This document shows, piece by piece, positions 31,349-41,913 of a stretch of 64,000 bases of DNA. Both the position numbers and the translations under genes were made by a program. The notes below the pieces were generated by a model. It was not told the origin of the DNA. It saw nothing but the letters and a program-made list of their open reading frames with translations, and did no database searches. The number at the start of each line of letters is the position of its first letter. Position 1 is the first letter of the stretch. The stretch comes from Catellatospora bangladeshensis. Its GTDB lineage: Bacteria > Actinomycetota > Actinomycetes > Mycobacteriales > Micromonosporaceae. The stretch covers positions 166,370-230,369 of the forward strand of contig NZ_BONF01000004.1 in NCBI RefSeq assembly GCF_016862575.1. The letters are read 5' to 3'.

Positions 31349-32343
31349 GCGGGCACCGTCTCCCACGCCGGGTCCTGCCAGATGTGGGTACGCACGCCCG
31401 CGCGCTCGCCGAGCTCGGCCGAGCCGGTCGCGGCGGCCAGGGCCGCGGCGTAGGGCTGGTCGGCGTCGAGCCGCTGCAGCTCCTCGGCGAGCACCTCGCC
31501 CAGGCGCCGCTCGACCAGCGGCAGCACCTGGTCCCGGACGCCGCTCTTGCGCAGCAGCGCCATACCGTCGCCCGTGCTGTGCAGGCTCAGGCTGCCGCCG
31601 TCGGCCAGCGTGAAGTCGACGCCGGACAGGTTGCCCTGCGCCGAGTCGGCCGTCTCCACCGCGATCTGAGTCCGCGCGATGATCCAGCCGCGCAGCAGGG
31701 CGCCCAGCGGGTCGCCGGGGGAGGCGTGCACCCGCGCCGAGACGGCGGGCGCGAGCTCGGTGTCGAAGGCGCCCGCGATGAGCGAGCGCCAGCCGGTCAG
31801 CCGGGTCCAGGACAGGTCGGTGTCGCCGGGGGCGTAGTCCACCGCCCGCTGCCGCAGCGCCGCGGCGGGGTCGGGGCACTGGGCGATGTCGGTGACCCGC
31901 CGCTCGGCGACCACGCCCAGCGGGTCGTACGCGATGTGCTCCGGCGGGCAGCCGTGCCACCAGGTGACCACCGGCACGTCCGGGGCCAGCAGCGGCATGA
32001 CCACCGACTCGCTGTGCAGGGCCAGCCGGCCGTGCATCCGCATGATGACGGCTTCGCACGGGCCGAGCCGGCCGCCGACCACGATCTCGGCGTCGAGCCG
32101 GTCCTTGGCGACGGCGGTCGCCGTGTCGACCCCGGCCACCGGGCCGCGGCTGACCACGAGCAGGCGGCAGGGGTGCGACGCGGCGGCGATGGTGGCCGCG
32201 TCCTCGACCTGCCGGACCCGGCCCTCGTCCACGACGACGACCAGGTTCAGCGCGAGACCGCTGGCGACGCCGCCCGCGTTGCGCCGCTCCGAGGCGAGCT
32301 TGCGCACCACCTCGTTACCGGTGGTGTCCCACAGGGCTAGCAT
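31345..32343 (-). CDS. opcA: glucose-6-phosphate dehydrogenase assembly protein OpcA
   Basis: The 332-residue OpcA homologue has typical blocks WDTTGNEVVRKLASERRNAGG at the N-terminus, SRGPVAGVDTATAV, GPCEAVIMRMHGRLALHSES, PDVPVVTWWHG and DLSWTRLTGWRSLIAGAFD. OpcA is needed for oligomeric or active G6PDH in actinobacteria and cyanobacteria. It is 34 nt downstream of zwf. The ATG follows GGAG. Confidence 0.93.
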   Translation of the reverse strand: MLALWDTTGNEVVRKLASERRNAGGVASGLALNLVVVVDEGRVRQVEDAATIAAASHPCRLLVVSRGPVAGVDTATAVAKDRLDAEIVVGGRLGPCEAVIMRMHGRLALHSESVVMPLLAPDVPVVTWWHGCPPEHIAYDPLGVVAERRVTDIAQCPDPAAALRQRAVDYAPGDTDLSWTRLTGWRSLIAGAFDTELAPAVSARVHASPGDPLGALLRGWIIARTQIAVETADSAQGNLSGVDFTLADGGSLSLHSTGDGMALLRKSGVRDQVLPLVERRLGEVLAEELQRLDADQPYAAALAAATGSAELGERAGVRTHIWQDPAWETVPA

Positions 32344-32377
32344 CCGCTCCTACTTCCACTGACGTGCGTCGATGGGG

Positions 32378-33919
32378 TCATGCCCGCCGCCAGGAGCGTC
32401 CCTCGCGGGCCAGCATCTCGTCGGCCTCACGCGGGCCCCACTCGCCGGCCCGATAGGTGGCCGGCTTGGTGCCCTGCCAGGCGTCCTCCAGCGGGTCGAT
32501 GATGCGCCAGCCCTCCTCGACCTCGGCCGCGTCCGGGAACAGCGTCCGGTCGCCGAGCAGCACGTCGAGGATGAGCCGCTCGTACGCCTCCGGGCTGGAC
32601 TCGGTGAAGGCCTCGCCGTAGGCGAAGTCCATGGTGATGTCGCGCAGCTCCATCTGGGTGCCGGGCACCTTGGAGCCGAACTTGAGCATCACGCCCTCGT
32701 CCGGCTGGACCCGGATGACCAGCTGGTTGTTGCCGAGCAGCTCCACGTCCTCCGGGTAGAACGGCAGGTGCGGCGCCTTCTTGAAGAGCACGGCCACCTC
32801 GGTCACCCGGCGCGGCAGGCGCTTGCCCGCGCGGATGTAGAACGGCACGCCCGCCCAGCGGCGGTTCTGGATGGTCAGCCGCACCGCCGCGTACGTCTCG
32901 GTGGTCGAGTCCGCCGGGACGTCGGCCTCCTCCAGGTAGCCCTTGGCGCGCGCGCCGGCCACCCAGCCCTTGAGGTACTGCCCGCGGACCGTCTCGGTCG
33001 CCACGTCCTTCGGCGGCACGGTGGCCCGCAGCACCTTGAGCTTCTCGGCGCGGATCTCGCTCGCGTCGAAGGTGGTGGGCTCCTCCATGGCGACCAGCGC
33101 GAGCAGCTGCATAAGGTGGTTCTGCAGCACGTCGCGGGCCGCGCCGGTGGCGTCGTAGAAGCCGGCCCGGGTGCCGATGCCGACGTCCTCGGCCATGGTG
33201 ATCTGCACCGAGTCGACGTACTTGGAGTTCCAGAGCGGCTCGAACAGCGAGTTGGCGAAGCGCAGCGCCAGGATGTTCTGGACCGTCTCCTTGCCCAGGT
33301 AGTGGTCGATGCGGAAGACGTCCTCGGCGCTGACCACGTCGTCGACGAGGTCGTTGAGCGCCTTGGCCGACTCCAGGTCCTCGCCGAACGGCTTCTCCAC
33401 CACGACTCGGCGCCAGCCGCCGGACTTGGCGTTGTCCGCCATGCCGGTGCGCTCCAGCTGCTTGAGCACGGTCGGGAAGGCGGCCGGGGGGATGGACAGG
33501 TAGAACGCGGCGTTGCCCTGGATGCCGTGGCTGTCGCGCAGCTCGTTCAGGCAGGACGAGAGCCGGTCGAAGGCGGCGTCGTCGTCGAACGCGCCGCCCA
33601 CGAACCGGATGTTGCCGGCCAGCCGGGTCCAGACCTCCTCGCGCCACGGGGTGCGCGCGTGCTCCATGGCCGCGGTGCGGGCCATGGACTCGAAGTCGCC
33701 GTCGCCCCAGTCGCGCCGGGCGAACCCGGCGATGACGAAGCCGGGCGGCAGCAGACCCCGGTTGGCCAGGTCGTACACGGCCGGGATGAGCTTCTTGCGG
33801 GCGAGGTCACCGGTGACCCCGAAGATGACCAGCGCGCAGGGCTCGGGGATGCGCGGCAGGCGGCGGTCCTGGGGGTCCCGCAGCGGATTGCGCCGCTGCG
33901 GGACGGACGGCACGGTCAC
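32378..33919 (-). CDS. zwf: glucose-6-phosphate 1-dehydrogenase
   Basis: The 513-residue G6PDH has the NADP-binding [12 protein letters not shown] near 33–44, [11 protein letters not shown], and the substrate-binding RIDHYLGKE with the catalytic His. The C-terminal domain ends in a basic tail. It starts the oxidative pentose phosphate pathway and supplies NADPH. The GTG at 33919 follows an AAGG site, 6 nt after the pgi stop. Confidence 0.97.
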   Translation of the reverse strand: MTVPSVPQRRNPLRDPQDRRLPRIPEPCALVIFGVTGDLARKKLIPAVYDLANRGLLPPGFVIAGFARRDWGDGDFESMARTAAMEHARTPWREEVWTRLAGNIRFVGGAFDDDAAFDRLSSCLNELRDSHGIQGNAAFYLSIPPAAFPTVLKQLERTGMADNAKSGGWRRVVVEKPFGEDLESAKALNDLVDDVVSAEDVFRIDHYLGKETVQNILALRFANSLFEPLWNSKYVDSVQITMAEDVGIGTRAGFYDATGAARDVLQNHLMQLLALVAMEEPTTFDASEIRAEKLKVLRATVPPKDVATETVRGQYLKGWVAGARAKGYLEEADVPADSTTETYAAVRLTIQNRRWAGVPFYIRAGKRLPRRVTEVAVLFKKAPHLPFYPEDVELLGNNQLVIRVQPDEGVMLKFGSKVPGTQMELRDITMDFAYGEAFTESSPEAYERLILDVLLGDRTLFPDAAEVEEGWRIIDPLEDAWQGTKPATYRAGEWGPREADEMLAREGRSWRRA

Positions 33920-33925
33920 GTGACG

Positions 33926-35563
33926 TCACCCTTCCTTGTGGGGGGCCAGGCGGGCGGCCGCGTCGAGCAGCTGGGCGATGCCCTTGGCGCGGTCGGTGAG
34001 GTGCAGGTGCAGCAGCGGGCGCGCGCGCCCGGCCAGCGCCTGCCGGTCACCGCCGGCCTGTGCGGCCTGCAGCTGCCCGAAGGTGTACGGCTTGCCCGGC
34101 ACCGGCAGGTCCTCGGCCACCTCGCCGGTGATCTGCAGGAACGCGCCGGACTGCGGGCCGCCCTTGTGGTACTGGCCGGTCGAGTGCAGGAAGCGCGGGC
34201 CCCAGCCGAAGGTGACCGGGCGGCCGCTCGCCGCGGCCAGCAGCTCGCGCAGCTTCGCGGTGTCCGCGTCGGCGAACCGGTCCAGGTACGCCATGATCGC
34301 GACGTAGCCGTCCCCGCCCGCCGCGTCCAGCAGGGCGCGCAGGGCCTCCTCCAGGGAGCCTCCGGCCCCGTACCCGACGATGTCGCCCTCGGTGAACGAC
34401 GGCGCCGCCGCGGGCAGGCCCTCTTCCAGGATCTTGGCGGTGTTCTGCTTCGACTCGGTGACGTTGGGCTGATCGAACGGGTTGATGCCGAGCACCCGCC
34501 CGGCCACCGCGGTGGCGGCCTCCCAGCACAGGAACTGCGCGCCCAGCGCCCCGTTGACCGAGACGTGCGGGACCACGCCGCTGCCGGGGATCTCGCCGAC
34601 GCCCAGCGCCCCGCCGACCGTGGCGGTGAGCACGTCCGGGCCGGTCGCGCCCGCGCTGGTCGGGGTCTCCACGACGACGGGCAGGACGCCCTTGCCCTCC
34701 TTGCCGGTGGATTCGGCGATGAGCTGCTCGGCCCAGTCGCCCAGGCCGGTGATGCCGCTGCCGTCGTCCACCAGCGCGATCTTGTCGCGGCCGTTGCGGG
34801 CCGCCGCGCCCATCGCCGCGCCGAGCAGGAACGCCGGGTTGTCGACGTCGTCGGTCAGCGTGCTCGCGAACCACTCTGCCTGGTCCAGCAGCTCGGCCAC
34901 GTCGACCCCGGCCAGCGCCGTGGGCACCAGGCCGAACGCGGTCAGCGCGGAGTAGCGCCCGCCCACGTCGGAGTCGGCGAGGATCACCGAGGCGCCCATC
35001 TCGCGGGCGGTCGCCTCCAGCGGCGAGCCCGGGTCGGTGACGACGACGAACCGGCGGCCCGCCTCGGCCGGGCTCAGGCCCGCGTCGAGGAACGCCTGCC
35101 AGTACGCCCGGCGGTGGCTGTCGGTCTCGACGGTGCCGCCGGACTTGCTGGACACCACCACCACGGTGCGGTCCAGCCGGTCGCGCAGGGCCGCGGCCAC
35201 CTGGCCCGGATCGGTGGTGTCCAGCACGGTGAGCTGCTTACCCACCGTGAGGGAGATCACCTCCGGGGCCAGCGAGGAACCGCCCATGCCGGCCAGCACC
35301 ACGTGGTCCAGCTCGCCCAGCTCGTCGCGCAGTGCCGCGAGCTGCGGCAGCAGCGCCCGGCTGCGCTGGAACGTGTCAACCCAGCCCAGCCGGATCGAAG
35401 ACTCGGCCTCGGCGGCCGGACCCCACAGGGTGGGGTCCTTGGCGGCCAGCTTGGCCGGCACGCCGTCGGTCAGCAGCTCGGCCAGCACCGGCTCCGCCTC
35501 GGCGGCGATCTCCTGGCTGACCCGTACGGCCAGCCCGCCGCCCACAGACATCTCCTGCGTCAC
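33926..35563 (-). CDS. pgi: glucose-6-phosphate isomerase
   Basis: The 545-residue protein has two SIS-type domains: [16 protein letters not shown] near 91–106, [16 protein letters not shown] near 141–156, and [15 protein letters not shown]. This is the PGI form found beside tal in actinobacteria. It links glycolysis to the pentose phosphate genes around it. GTG 35563 overlaps the tal stop by four bases and has GGAG 5 nt upstream. An ATG 12 nt later abuts its own GGAG and is less likely. The frame stays open far into tal, but that part is a shadow of tal. Confidence 0.93.
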   Translation of the reverse strand: MTQEMSVGGGLAVRVSQEIAAEAEPVLAELLTDGVPAKLAAKDPTLWGPAAEAESSIRLGWVDTFQRSRALLPQLAALRDELGELDHVVLAGMGGSSLAPEVISLTVGKQLTVLDTTDPGQVAAALRDRLDRTVVVVSSKSGGTVETDSHRRAYWQAFLDAGLSPAEAGRRFVVVTDPGSPLEATAREMGASVILADSDVGGRYSALTAFGLVPTALAGVDVAELLDQAEWFASTLTDDVDNPAFLLGAAMGAAARNGRDKIALVDDGSGITGLGDWAEQLIAESTGKEGKGVLPVVVETPTSAGATGPDVLTATVGGALGVGEIPGSGVVPHVSVNGALGAQFLCWEAATAVAGRVLGINPFDQPNVTESKQNTAKILEEGLPAAAPSFTEGDIVGYGAGGSLEEALRALLDAAGGDGYVAIMAYLDRFADADTAKLRELLAAASGRPVTFGWGPRFLHSTGQYHKGGPQSGAFLQITGEVAEDLPVPGKPYTFGQLQAAQAGGDRQALAGRARPLLHLHLTDRAKGIAQLLDAAARLAPHKEG

Positions 35564-36684
35564 GCCTGCTCCAGTTTCGCCTGTACGCCCTCGAGGAGCT
35601 CTTTCCAGCTGGCGTCGAACTTGGCCACGCCGTCGCGCTCCAGGAACTCGACGACGTCGTCGTAGTCGACGCCGACCTCGCGCAGCGCGTCGAGGGTCAT
35701 CTCGGCCGACTGCAGGTTGCCGCTGACCGTGTCGCCGGGCACCTTGCCGTGGTCGGCGAAGGCCTGCATGGTCTTCTCCGGCATGGTGTTGACCGTGTTC
35801 GGCGCGATCAGCTGCTCGACGTAGAGCGTGTCCGGGTAGGCCGCGTTCTTGGTCCCGGTGGAGGCCCACAGCGGCCGCTGCGGGCGCGCCCCGGCCGCCT
35901 TGAGCGCCGCCCAGCGCTGGCCGCCCACGACCTCCAGGTGCGCGCCGTACGCCAGGCGGGCGTTGGCCACCGCGGCCTGCCCGCGCAGCGCCAGCGCGTC
36001 CGGGGTGCCGATCTTCTCCAGCCGCTTGTCGATCTCGGTGTCGAAGCGCGACACGAAGAACGACGCGACCGACTCGATCTTCGACAGGTCGTGCCCGTTG
36101 GCCTTGGCCTGCTCCAGGCCCTCCAGCCAGGCGTCCATCACCGCGCGGTAGCGCTCCAGCGAGAAGATCAGCGTCACGTTGACGCTGATGCCCTCGGCCA
36201 GCGCCGCGGTGATCGCGGGCAGGCCGGCCAGGGTCGCCGGGATCTTGATGAACAGGTTGGGCCGGTCGACCAGCCACCACAGCTGCTTGGCCTCGGCGAT
36301 GGTCGGCTCGGTCTGGTCGGCCAGCCGCGGGTCGACCTCGATCGACACCCGGCCGTCCACGCCGTCGGTGGCGTCGAAGACCGGCCGCATCACGTCGCAC
36401 GCCCACCGGATGTCGTACGTGGTGAGCATGCGCACCGCCTCGTCGACCGAGACGCCGCGCACCTTCAGCTCGTGCAGCTGCGCGTCGTAGTCGTCGCTGC
36501 CGGCCAGCGCCCCGGCGAAGATGGTCGGGTTGCTGGTGACGCCGACCACGTGCGACTCGTCACGCAGCTTGGTCAGCGCGGTGTGGGAGCCGCCCTCGGT
36601 CAGCCGCTCCCGGGAGATGTCGTCGAGCCATACCGCGACGCCCGCGGCGGAAAGCTCGCCCAGTGGATCCGTCATGTCGTTCAC
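35560..36684 (-). CDS. tal: transaldolase
   Basis: The 374-residue protein is of the bacterial/actinobacterial TalB-like long type: [17 protein letters not shown] near the N-terminus, [14 protein letters not shown], the Schiff-base lysine in NLFIKIPAT, and [20 protein letters not shown]. It exchanges dihydroxyacetone units between sugar phosphates. Both ends overlap neighbours by four bases (GTGA with tkt upstream and pgi downstream), so the three are strongly coupled. Confidence 0.96.
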   Translation of the reverse strand: MNDMTDPLGELSAAGVAVWLDDISRERLTEGGSHTALTKLRDESHVVGVTSNPTIFAGALAGSDDYDAQLHELKVRGVSVDEAVRMLTTYDIRWACDVMRPVFDATDGVDGRVSIEVDPRLADQTEPTIAEAKQLWWLVDRPNLFIKIPATLAGLPAITAALAEGISVNVTLIFSLERYRAVMDAWLEGLEQAKANGHDLSKIESVASFFVSRFDTEIDKRLEKIGTPDALALRGQAAVANARLAYGAHLEVVGGQRWAALKAAGARPQRPLWASTGTKNAAYPDTLYVEQLIAPNTVNTMPEKTMQAFADHGKVPGDTVSGNLQSAEMTLDALREVGVDYDDVVEFLERDGVAKFDASWKELLEGVQAKLEQA

Positions 36685-38765
36685 GCACCTGCCTTCGCGA
36701 GGGAGCGGCGGGCCGCGTCGGCGACCGCCTCCGGGGTGAAACCGAACTTCTCGAACAGCGTCTGGTACGGCGCGGAGGCGCCGTAGTGCTCCAGGCTCAC
36801 CGACTCGCCCGCGTCGCCGACCAGGTCACGCCACGACATGGCGATGCCGGCCTCGACGCTGACCCGGGCCTTGACCGCGGCCGGCAGCACCGACTCGCGG
36901 TAGGCCGCGTCCTGCTCCCGGAACCACTCCTGGCACGGCATCGACACGACCCGGGTCGCGGTGCCCTCGGCCTCCAGCCGCTCGCGGGCGGCCAGCGCCA
37001 GCGACACCTCGGAACCGGTGGCGATCAGGATCACCTGCGGGGTGCCCGAGGAGGCCTCCTCGAGCACGTAGCCGCCCCGGGCGAACGCGTCGGCGGTCGC
37101 CTTGGCCGGGTCGAGCACCGGGATCGCCTGGCGGGTCAGCGCCAGCGCGGTCGGGCGGTCGCTGTGCCGCAGCGCCATGCGCCACGCGTGCGACGTCTCG
37201 TTGGCGTCGGCGGGGCGCACCACGCTCAGGCCCGGGATGGCGCGCAGCGCGGTCAGCTGCTCCACCGGCTGGTGGGTCGGGCCGTCCTCGCCGAGGCCGA
37301 TCGAGTCGTGTGTCCAGACGTAGGTCACCGGCAGCTGCATCAGCGCGGCCAGCCGCACCGGCGGGCGCATGTAGTCGCTGAACACCAGGAACGTGCCGCC
37401 GTAGACGCGGGTGCCGCCGTGCAGGGCGATGCCGTTCATGATCGAGCCCATGCCGTGCTCGCGGATGCCGAAGTGCAGCGTGCGGCCGAACTCGTGGCCG
37501 GGGAACTCCTTGGTGGCGTACTCCGCCGGGACGAACGACGGCTCGCCCTTCATGGTGGTGTTGTTGCTCTCGGCCAGGTCGGCCGAGCCGCCCCACAGCT
37601 CCGGCAGCACCGGCGCCAGCGCGTTGAGCACCTGGCCCGACGCGGCGCGGGTGGCCACGCCCTTGGCGTCGGCGGGGAAGCTGGGCAGTGCGTCCTCCCA
37701 GCCCTCCGGCAGGGTCCGGGTCTTCATCCGCTCGAACAGCGCCACCCGCTCCGGGTTGGCCTTCGCCCAGTCCTGGAACGAGTCCTTCCACTGCGTGTGC
37801 AGCACACGGCCGCGCTCGCCCACCGCGCGGGTGTGCTTGATCACGTCGTCCTCGACCGGGAACGCGACGGCCGGGTCGAAGCCCAGCACCTCCTTGACCG
37901 CGGCGGCCTCGTTCGGGCCGACCGCCGAGCCGTGGATCTTGCCGGTGTTCTGCTTGGTCGGCGCGGGCCAGCCGATGATGGTGCGCAGCGCGATGAAGCT
38001 CGGCTTGTCGGTGACCGCCTTGGCGCGCTGGATCGCCGCCCACAGCTGCGGGATGTTCTCCTCGTACCCGGTGTTGCCGTGGGTCCAGTCGACCTTCTCC
38101 ACGTGCCAGCCGTACGCCTCGTACCGCGCGCAGACGTCCTCGGACTTGGCGATGCGGGTGTCGTCCTCGATCGAGATCTCGTTGTCGTCGTAGAAGACGA
38201 TGAGATTGTCGAGCTTCTGGTGGCCCGCGATGGAGGAGACCTCGTGGGTCACGCCCTCCTCGATGTCGCCGTCCGAGCAGATCACGTAGATGTGGTGGTC
38301 GAACGGGCTGGTGCCGGGGGCGGCGTCCGGGTCGAACAGGCCCCGCTCGCGGCGCGCGGCCATCGCCATGCCGACCGCGTTGCCCAGCCCCTGGCCCAGC
38401 GGGCCGGTGGTGGTCTCCACGCCGCGGGTGTGGCCGTGCTCCGGGTGGCCCGGGGTCAGCGAGCCCCACTGCCGCAGCGCCTGCAGGTCCGACAGCTCCA
38501 GGCCGTAGCCGGCGAGGAAGAGCTGGACGTAGAGGGTGAGGCTGGAGTGCCCGGCGGAGAGCACGAACCGGTCGCGGCCGGTCCAGTCGGGGTCGTTGGG
38601 GTCCAGCCGCATGGCCCGCTGGAAGAGGAGGTAGGCGAGGGGGGCGAGGCTCATCGCGGTGCCCGGGTGGCCGTTGCCGGCCTTCTCGACGGCGTCCATG
38701 GCCAGGACGCGGGCGGTGTCCACCGCGCGGCGGTCGATGTCAGACCAGATCAACTGCTCGGTCAC
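36681..38765 (-). CDS. tkt: transketolase
   Basis: This 694-residue thiamine-diphosphate enzyme has [20 protein letters not shown], the ThDP-binding [20 protein letters not shown] through DDNEIS, the pyrimidine domain [17 protein letters not shown], and [20 protein letters not shown]. It is the first gene of the pentose-phosphate operon. I choose GTG 38765, 10 nt after AGGAG; a GTG at 38798 lacks a site. It diverges from ctaB across about 230 bp. Confidence 0.95.
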   Translation of the reverse strand: MTEQLIWSDIDRRAVDTARVLAMDAVEKAGNGHPGTAMSLAPLAYLLFQRAMRLDPNDPDWTGRDRFVLSAGHSSLTLYVQLFLAGYGLELSDLQALRQWGSLTPGHPEHGHTRGVETTTGPLGQGLGNAVGMAMAARRERGLFDPDAAPGTSPFDHHIYVICSDGDIEEGVTHEVSSIAGHQKLDNLIVFYDDNEISIEDDTRIAKSEDVCARYEAYGWHVEKVDWTHGNTGYEENIPQLWAAIQRAKAVTDKPSFIALRTIIGWPAPTKQNTGKIHGSAVGPNEAAAVKEVLGFDPAVAFPVEDDVIKHTRAVGERGRVLHTQWKDSFQDWAKANPERVALFERMKTRTLPEGWEDALPSFPADAKGVATRAASGQVLNALAPVLPELWGGSADLAESNNTTMKGEPSFVPAEYATKEFPGHEFGRTLHFGIREHGMGSIMNGIALHGGTRVYGGTFLVFSDYMRPPVRLAALMQLPVTYVWTHDSIGLGEDGPTHQPVEQLTALRAIPGLSVVRPADANETSHAWRMALRHSDRPTALALTRQAIPVLDPAKATADAFARGGYVLEEASSGTPQVILIATGSEVSLALAARERLEAEGTATRVVSMPCQEWFREQDAAYRESVLPAAVKARVSVEAGIAMSWRDLVGDAGESVSLEHYGASAPYQTLFEKFGFTPEAVADAARRSLAKAGA

Positions 38766-38980
38766 AGCTGTGCTACTCCTAGCGGACTCGTCCGTCACCG
38801 CCAGGCCGTGGACAGGTTCGCCACGCCCAGGGGCTCCGGCAGGTACAAAGCATCGTCGCGCGGGCGGCCACGGTGTCGCCGGCGTCGGTGTTGACCCTAC
38901 TCATACCCTGCACGACACATGTGCGAACCCGTCCATTCCGCGCGAGGTGGCGCGCCCGCAGGGCTTGACCAGCGTTGCCG

Positions 38981-38986
38981 TACTGT
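38981..38986 (+). promoter_or_regulatory. -10 box of ctaB, leaderless start
   Basis: TACTGT ends 7 nt before the GTG at 38994, with no ribosome binding site. Confidence 0.4.
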
Positions 38987-38993
38987 GTAGCGG

Positions 38994-39986
38994 GTGAGCA
39001 CGCTCGCCGCAGAGTCGCCCGACGCGGCCACCACAGATCTCCCGTCCCCCCGCACCAGCCCGATCCCGGTCCAGCCGGGGGCGGCCGCCCGTGCCGCGCA
39101 GGAGCGGGCCCGCAGCGTCCGCTGGGCCAAGGTGGGGGCGTACGTGTCGCTCACCAAGCCGCGCATCGTCGAGCTGCTGCTGGTCACCACCGTCCCGGCG
39201 ATGATGCTGGCCGCCGAAGGGCTGCCGTCCGTCTGGCTGATGCTGGTGGTGCTGGTCGGCGGCTCGTTCGCGGCCGGCGCCGCCAACGCGATCAACTGCT
39301 ACCTCGACCGCGACATCGACCCGCTGATGGGCCGCACCTCGCGCCGCCCGCTGGTCACCCACCAGGTGGCCCCGCGGCACGCGCTGCTGTTCGGCCTCTC
39401 CCTGGCGGCCGCGTCGACGGTGCTGATGGCGCTGTTCACCAACTGGCTTGCCACCGCGCTGACGGTGGCGGCGATCGTCTACTACGACCTGATCTACACC
39501 GCCTGGCTGAAGCGGACCACCCCGCACAACACCTTCTGGGGCGGCGTGTGCGGCGCGATGCCGGTGCTGATCGGCTGGGCTGCCGTCACCGGCACGCTCG
39601 CCCCGGCGGCGTGGCTGCTGTTCGGCGTCGTCTTCTTCTGGCAGATGCCGCACTTCTACGCGCTGGCCATCCGGTTCAAGGACGACTACGCCCGCGCCGG
39701 CATCCCCATGCTCACGGTGACCGCCACCCCGCGCCGGGTCGCCATCGAGTCCGTGGTGTACTCCTGGCTCACGGTGGCCACCTCGCTGGCGGTGTGGCCG
39801 CTGGGCATGTCGTCGGTGTACGGCCTGCCCGCGCTGATCTGCGGCGGCTTCTTCATCCTGGAGGCGCACGGCCTGTACAGCCGGACCGTGAAGGGGGAGC
39901 CGGTCAAGCCGATGCGGCTGTTCCACTGGTCCACGGCGTACCTCACGATCGTGTTCGTGGCGGCCGCGGTCGACGTGTTCATCTGA
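38994..39986 (+). CDS. ctaB: protoheme IX farnesyltransferase (heme O synthase)
   Basis: The 330-residue UbiA-family prenyltransferase has nine membrane helices after a 45-residue hydrophilic N-terminus. The first polyprenyl-binding motif [20 protein letters not shown] lies near 99–118, and the second acidic region is [13 protein letters not shown]. It attaches farnesyl to heme b to make heme O; the next step is CtaA, 3 kb downstream on the other strand. The tkt/ctaB divergence is conserved in Streptomyces. The GTG at 38994 is supported by the TACTGT box. Confidence 0.95.
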   Translation: MSTLAAESPDAATTDLPSPRTSPIPVQPGAAARAAQERARSVRWAKVGAYVSLTKPRIVELLLVTTVPAMMLAAEGLPSVWLMLVVLVGGSFAAGAANAINCYLDRDIDPLMGRTSRRPLVTHQVAPRHALLFGLSLAAASTVLMALFTNWLATALTVAAIVYYDLIYTAWLKRTTPHNTFWGGVCGAMPVLIGWAAVTGTLAPAAWLLFGVVFFWQMPHFYALAIRFKDDYARAGIPMLTVTATPRRVAIESVVYSWLTVATSLAVWPLGMSSVYGLPALICGGFFILEAHGLYSRTVKGEPVKPMRLFHWSTAYLTIVFVAAAVDVFI

Positions 39987-40036
39987 GCGGTTCTTGACTG
40001 TTTGGGCAGGACACGCCCGATTTGGTAACGGAGTGT

Positions 40037-40060
40037 CGGCCAGCTGACTCCAGCTGGCCG
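40037..40060 (+). terminator. hairpin after ctaB
   Basis: A perfect 10-bp stem, CGGCCAGCTG (40037–40046) with CAGCTGGCCG (40051–40060), has an ACTC loop. It starts 50 nt after the ctaB stop and lacks a U-tract. Confidence 0.65.
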
Positions 40061-40200
40061 AGGGCTGTCCGTTCTGCGACGCATTGACCGTGATAATTCC
40101 GGGCGAACTCGGACACTTGATCAATAATCACAGAGTTGCGATCACGTAACAGGAATCACAAAAGGTCCTCACAGTACCTCCACCGGACGCCCGTTCTGCT

Positions 40201-40206
40201 TATGGT
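40201..40206 (+). promoter_or_regulatory. -10 box of small conserved-type gene
   Basis: TATGGT ends 7 nt before the ATG at 40214. Confidence 0.4.
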
Positions 40207-40213
40207 GCTTGGC

Positions 40214-40534
40214 ATGGCAGATGGTTCAGATACGACGATGACGATCGAGCACCCCACCGCCACGCTCGTGGCGGGCCTGCGCGAGTTCGCGAGCGCGCAC
40301 GGGGGAGCGAAGGGCGTCATCGAGTACGTCGGTCGGCGTGGTGCGCGCATCGTGCTGGTGGGCACTGACGGAGCCTGGGGCGACCAGTTCGCCGCGAGCA
40401 CCGACATCGCCAGGGCCGCCTGCGAGCGGGCCGGCGTCACCGTGGAGAACGAGTGGGAGCGTGAGCTCATCGAGCTGATGCGGCCCACCAACGACCTCTG
40501 GCGCTCCATGTCCAAGCGGACGCTGGCACGCTGA
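40214..40534 (+). CDS. small cytoplasmic protein of unknown function
   Basis: The 106-residue protein is soluble and mixed alpha/beta: a helix around LVAGLREFASAHGG, strand GVIEYVGRRGARIVLVGTDG, and helices ASTDIARAACERAGVTVEN and EWERELIELMRPTNDLWRSM. There are no Cys, signal peptide or membrane segments. I do not recognise a named family. The ATG at 40214 is 7 nt after TATGGT, which favours it over the ATG at 40202. Only 34 nt separate it from the ATP-grasp gene, which has its own promoter box. Confidence 0.6.
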   Translation: MADGSDTTMTIEHPTATLVAGLREFASAHGGAKGVIEYVGRRGARIVLVGTDGAWGDQFAASTDIARAACERAGVTVENEWERELIELMRPTNDLWRSMSKRTLAR

Positions 40535-40554
40535 GGTTCTTTCACCTCTCCGGT

Positions 40555-40560
40555 TATATT
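40555..40560 (+). promoter_or_regulatory. -10 box of ATP-grasp gene, leaderless start
   Basis: TATATT ends 8 nt before the GTG at 40569. A small inverted repeat, GAGGT/ACCTC (40533–40547), lies just upstream. Confidence 0.5.
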
Positions 40561-40568
40561 CGGATCTT

Positions 40569-41519
40569 GTGAGCACACCCCTTGACCACGCGACCCGGGC
40601 AGCTGCCCGGGTCGCCCTGGTTTCCACCCCCGTTCCCGCTGCCGCTCCGGCCGATCGGCGGCCGCGCGTCGCGATCGTCACCTGCGCCGAGATTCCGCTG
40701 CTGGAGCCCGACGACCGGCTGGTGCTGCCCGCGCTGGCGGCGCTGGGCGTAGACGCCGAGCCCGCCGTGTGGGACGACCCGGCCGTCGACTGGGCCGCGT
40801 ACGACCTGGTCGCGCTGCGTTCGACCTGGGACTACGCGCAGCGCCGGGACGAGTTCCTGGCCTGGGCGCGCCGCGTGCCCCGCCTGGTGAACCCGGCCGA
40901 GACGGTCGCCTGGAACACCGACAAGCGCTACCTCGCCGAGCTGGCCGCCGCCGGGCTGCCGGTCACCCCGACCGTGTTCCTCGGCCCGGACGACTCGTGG
41001 ACGCCGCCCGGCGGCGAGTACGTCGTCAAACCCGCCGTCAGCGCGGGCAGCCGCGACACCGGCCGTTACGGGCCCGGAGACGGCGCTCTGGCCGTGGCGC
41101 ACGTGCGCCGGCTGCAGGCCGCGGGCCGGATCGTCATGATCCAGCCGTACCTGCCGGCGGTGGACTCCTACGGGGAGACCGCGCTGCTGTTCTTCGCGGA
41201 CCCGGTGACCGGCCGCCTGGTGTACAGCCACGCGATCCGCAAGGGGCCCATGCTGACCGGCCCGGACGAGGGCATGGACACCCTGTACAAGCCCGAGGAG
41301 ATCACGCCGCGCGTGCCCACCGCCGCGGAGCTCGCCGTCGGCGAGGCCGTGGTGGCGACCCTGCCCGGCGGCCTGGCCTACGCCCGCGTCGACCTCATCC
41401 CCGACGAGCGCGGCAACCCCCTGCTCGTCGAGCTGGAACTCACCGAGCCCTCGGTCTTCATGCTCCACCATGAGGAGTCCCCCGCCCGCCTCGCCACCGC
41501 CCTGGCCTCCTTCCTCTGA
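40569..41519 (+). CDS. ATP-grasp ligase of the RimK/DcsG-like group
   Basis: The 316-residue protein has a pre-ATP-grasp strand/helix region (RVAIVTCAEIPLLEPDDRL, near 33–51), LVALRSTWDYAQRRDEFLAW near 79–98, NTDKRYLAELAAAGLPVTPT near 116–135, then the grasp domain EYVVKPAVSAGSRDTGRY, MIQPYLPAVDSYGETALLFF, and the metal-binding end YARVDLIPDERGNPLLVELELTEPS. It should join a carboxylate to an amine with ATP; the substrate is unknown. DcsG-type cycloserine ligases share this layout, but no such pathway is nearby. The start is set by the TATATT box. Confidence 0.8.
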   Translation: MSTPLDHATRAAARVALVSTPVPAAAPADRRPRVAIVTCAEIPLLEPDDRLVLPALAALGVDAEPAVWDDPAVDWAAYDLVALRSTWDYAQRRDEFLAWARRVPRLVNPAETVAWNTDKRYLAELAAAGLPVTPTVFLGPDDSWTPPGGEYVVKPAVSAGSRDTGRYGPGDGALAVAHVRRLQAAGRIVMIQPYLPAVDSYGETALLFFADPVTGRLVYSHAIRKGPMLTGPDEGMDTLYKPEEITPRVPTAAELAVGEAVVATLPGGLAYARVDLIPDERGNPLLVELELTEPSVFMLHHEESPARLATALASFL

Positions 41520-41597
41520 CACCCCGCCGCCCGGCCGTCGCCACCGCCCCGAGCCGGGTTCGGCCGGCTCGGCCAGCTTTCCGGCTCGGCCGCCGGT

Positions 41598-41664
41598 GAA
41601 GATCGCGGTCTCGTGTCCAAACCTGGGGTCCGGCCCGACCTTTGGACACGAGACCGCGATCTTC
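41598..41664 (+). repeat. family C palindrome, copy C1
   Basis: Arms 41598–41621 (GAAGATCGCGGTCTCGTGTC...) and 41641–41664 are perfect 24-bp reverse complements with a 19-nt loop. Confidence 0.9.
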
Positions 41665-41689
41665 GCGGGTAGGCGTGGCGACGCCGGTG

Positions 41690-41760
41690 GCGAAGATCGC
41701 CGTCTCGTGTCACAACCTGTGCTCTGACCTCACATGTCGACACGAAGCCGCGATCTTCGC
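41690..41760 (+). repeat. family C palindrome, copy C2
   Basis: Arms 41690–41715 (GCGAAGATCGCCGTCTCGTG...) and 41735–41760 pair with a few mismatches. It lies 25 nt after C1 in the same orientation, with diverged arms. Confidence 0.85.
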
Positions 41761-41795
41761 CAAACCCCACCGCCGCCCCACGGCCAAGATCGCGT

Positions 41796-41864
41796 CGATC
41801 TTGCGCGAAGTGTTAGGGATATGCCCGGAAAGGGCGAGTCGCACCCACAGTCCGCGCAAGATCG
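41796..41864 (-). repeat. family A palindrome, copy A3 (inverted)
   Basis: Arms CGATCTTGCGCGAAGTGT and ACAGTCCGCGCAAGATCG. Its reverse complement aligns along the whole length with A1, including the core CTGTGGGTGCGAC and ATCCCTAACA, so this copy is inserted in the opposite orientation. Confidence 0.88.
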
Positions 41865-41913
41865 GCGCGGGAGAGGGGGTGGTGGCGCGGGGTGGGGGCG
41901 GGGTGGGGTGGGG

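Larger units (their letters stand above)
41520..41913. other. 394-bp gene-free region packed with palindromes
   Basis: Between two converging genes lie three long palindromes: C1 (41598–41664), C2 (41690–41760) and A3 (41796–41864). Palindromic arms fill more than half of it. A G-rich run follows at 41865–41910. There is no credible ORF. Confidence 0.8.

Noticed and set aside
35549..35551. ATG at 35551 as the pgi start
   Set aside because: GGAG touches the codon. GTG 35563 has better spacing and the four-base overlap seen elsewhere in the operon.
32372..35665. 1097-codon open frame antisense to zwf and pgi
   Set aside because: It spans two intact enzymes on the other strand. Composition is that of an antisense shadow, with no domain.
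41598..41864. CRISPR-like array
   Set aside because: The repeats are palindromes of two different families in mixed orientation, with no equal-length spacers and no cas genes.
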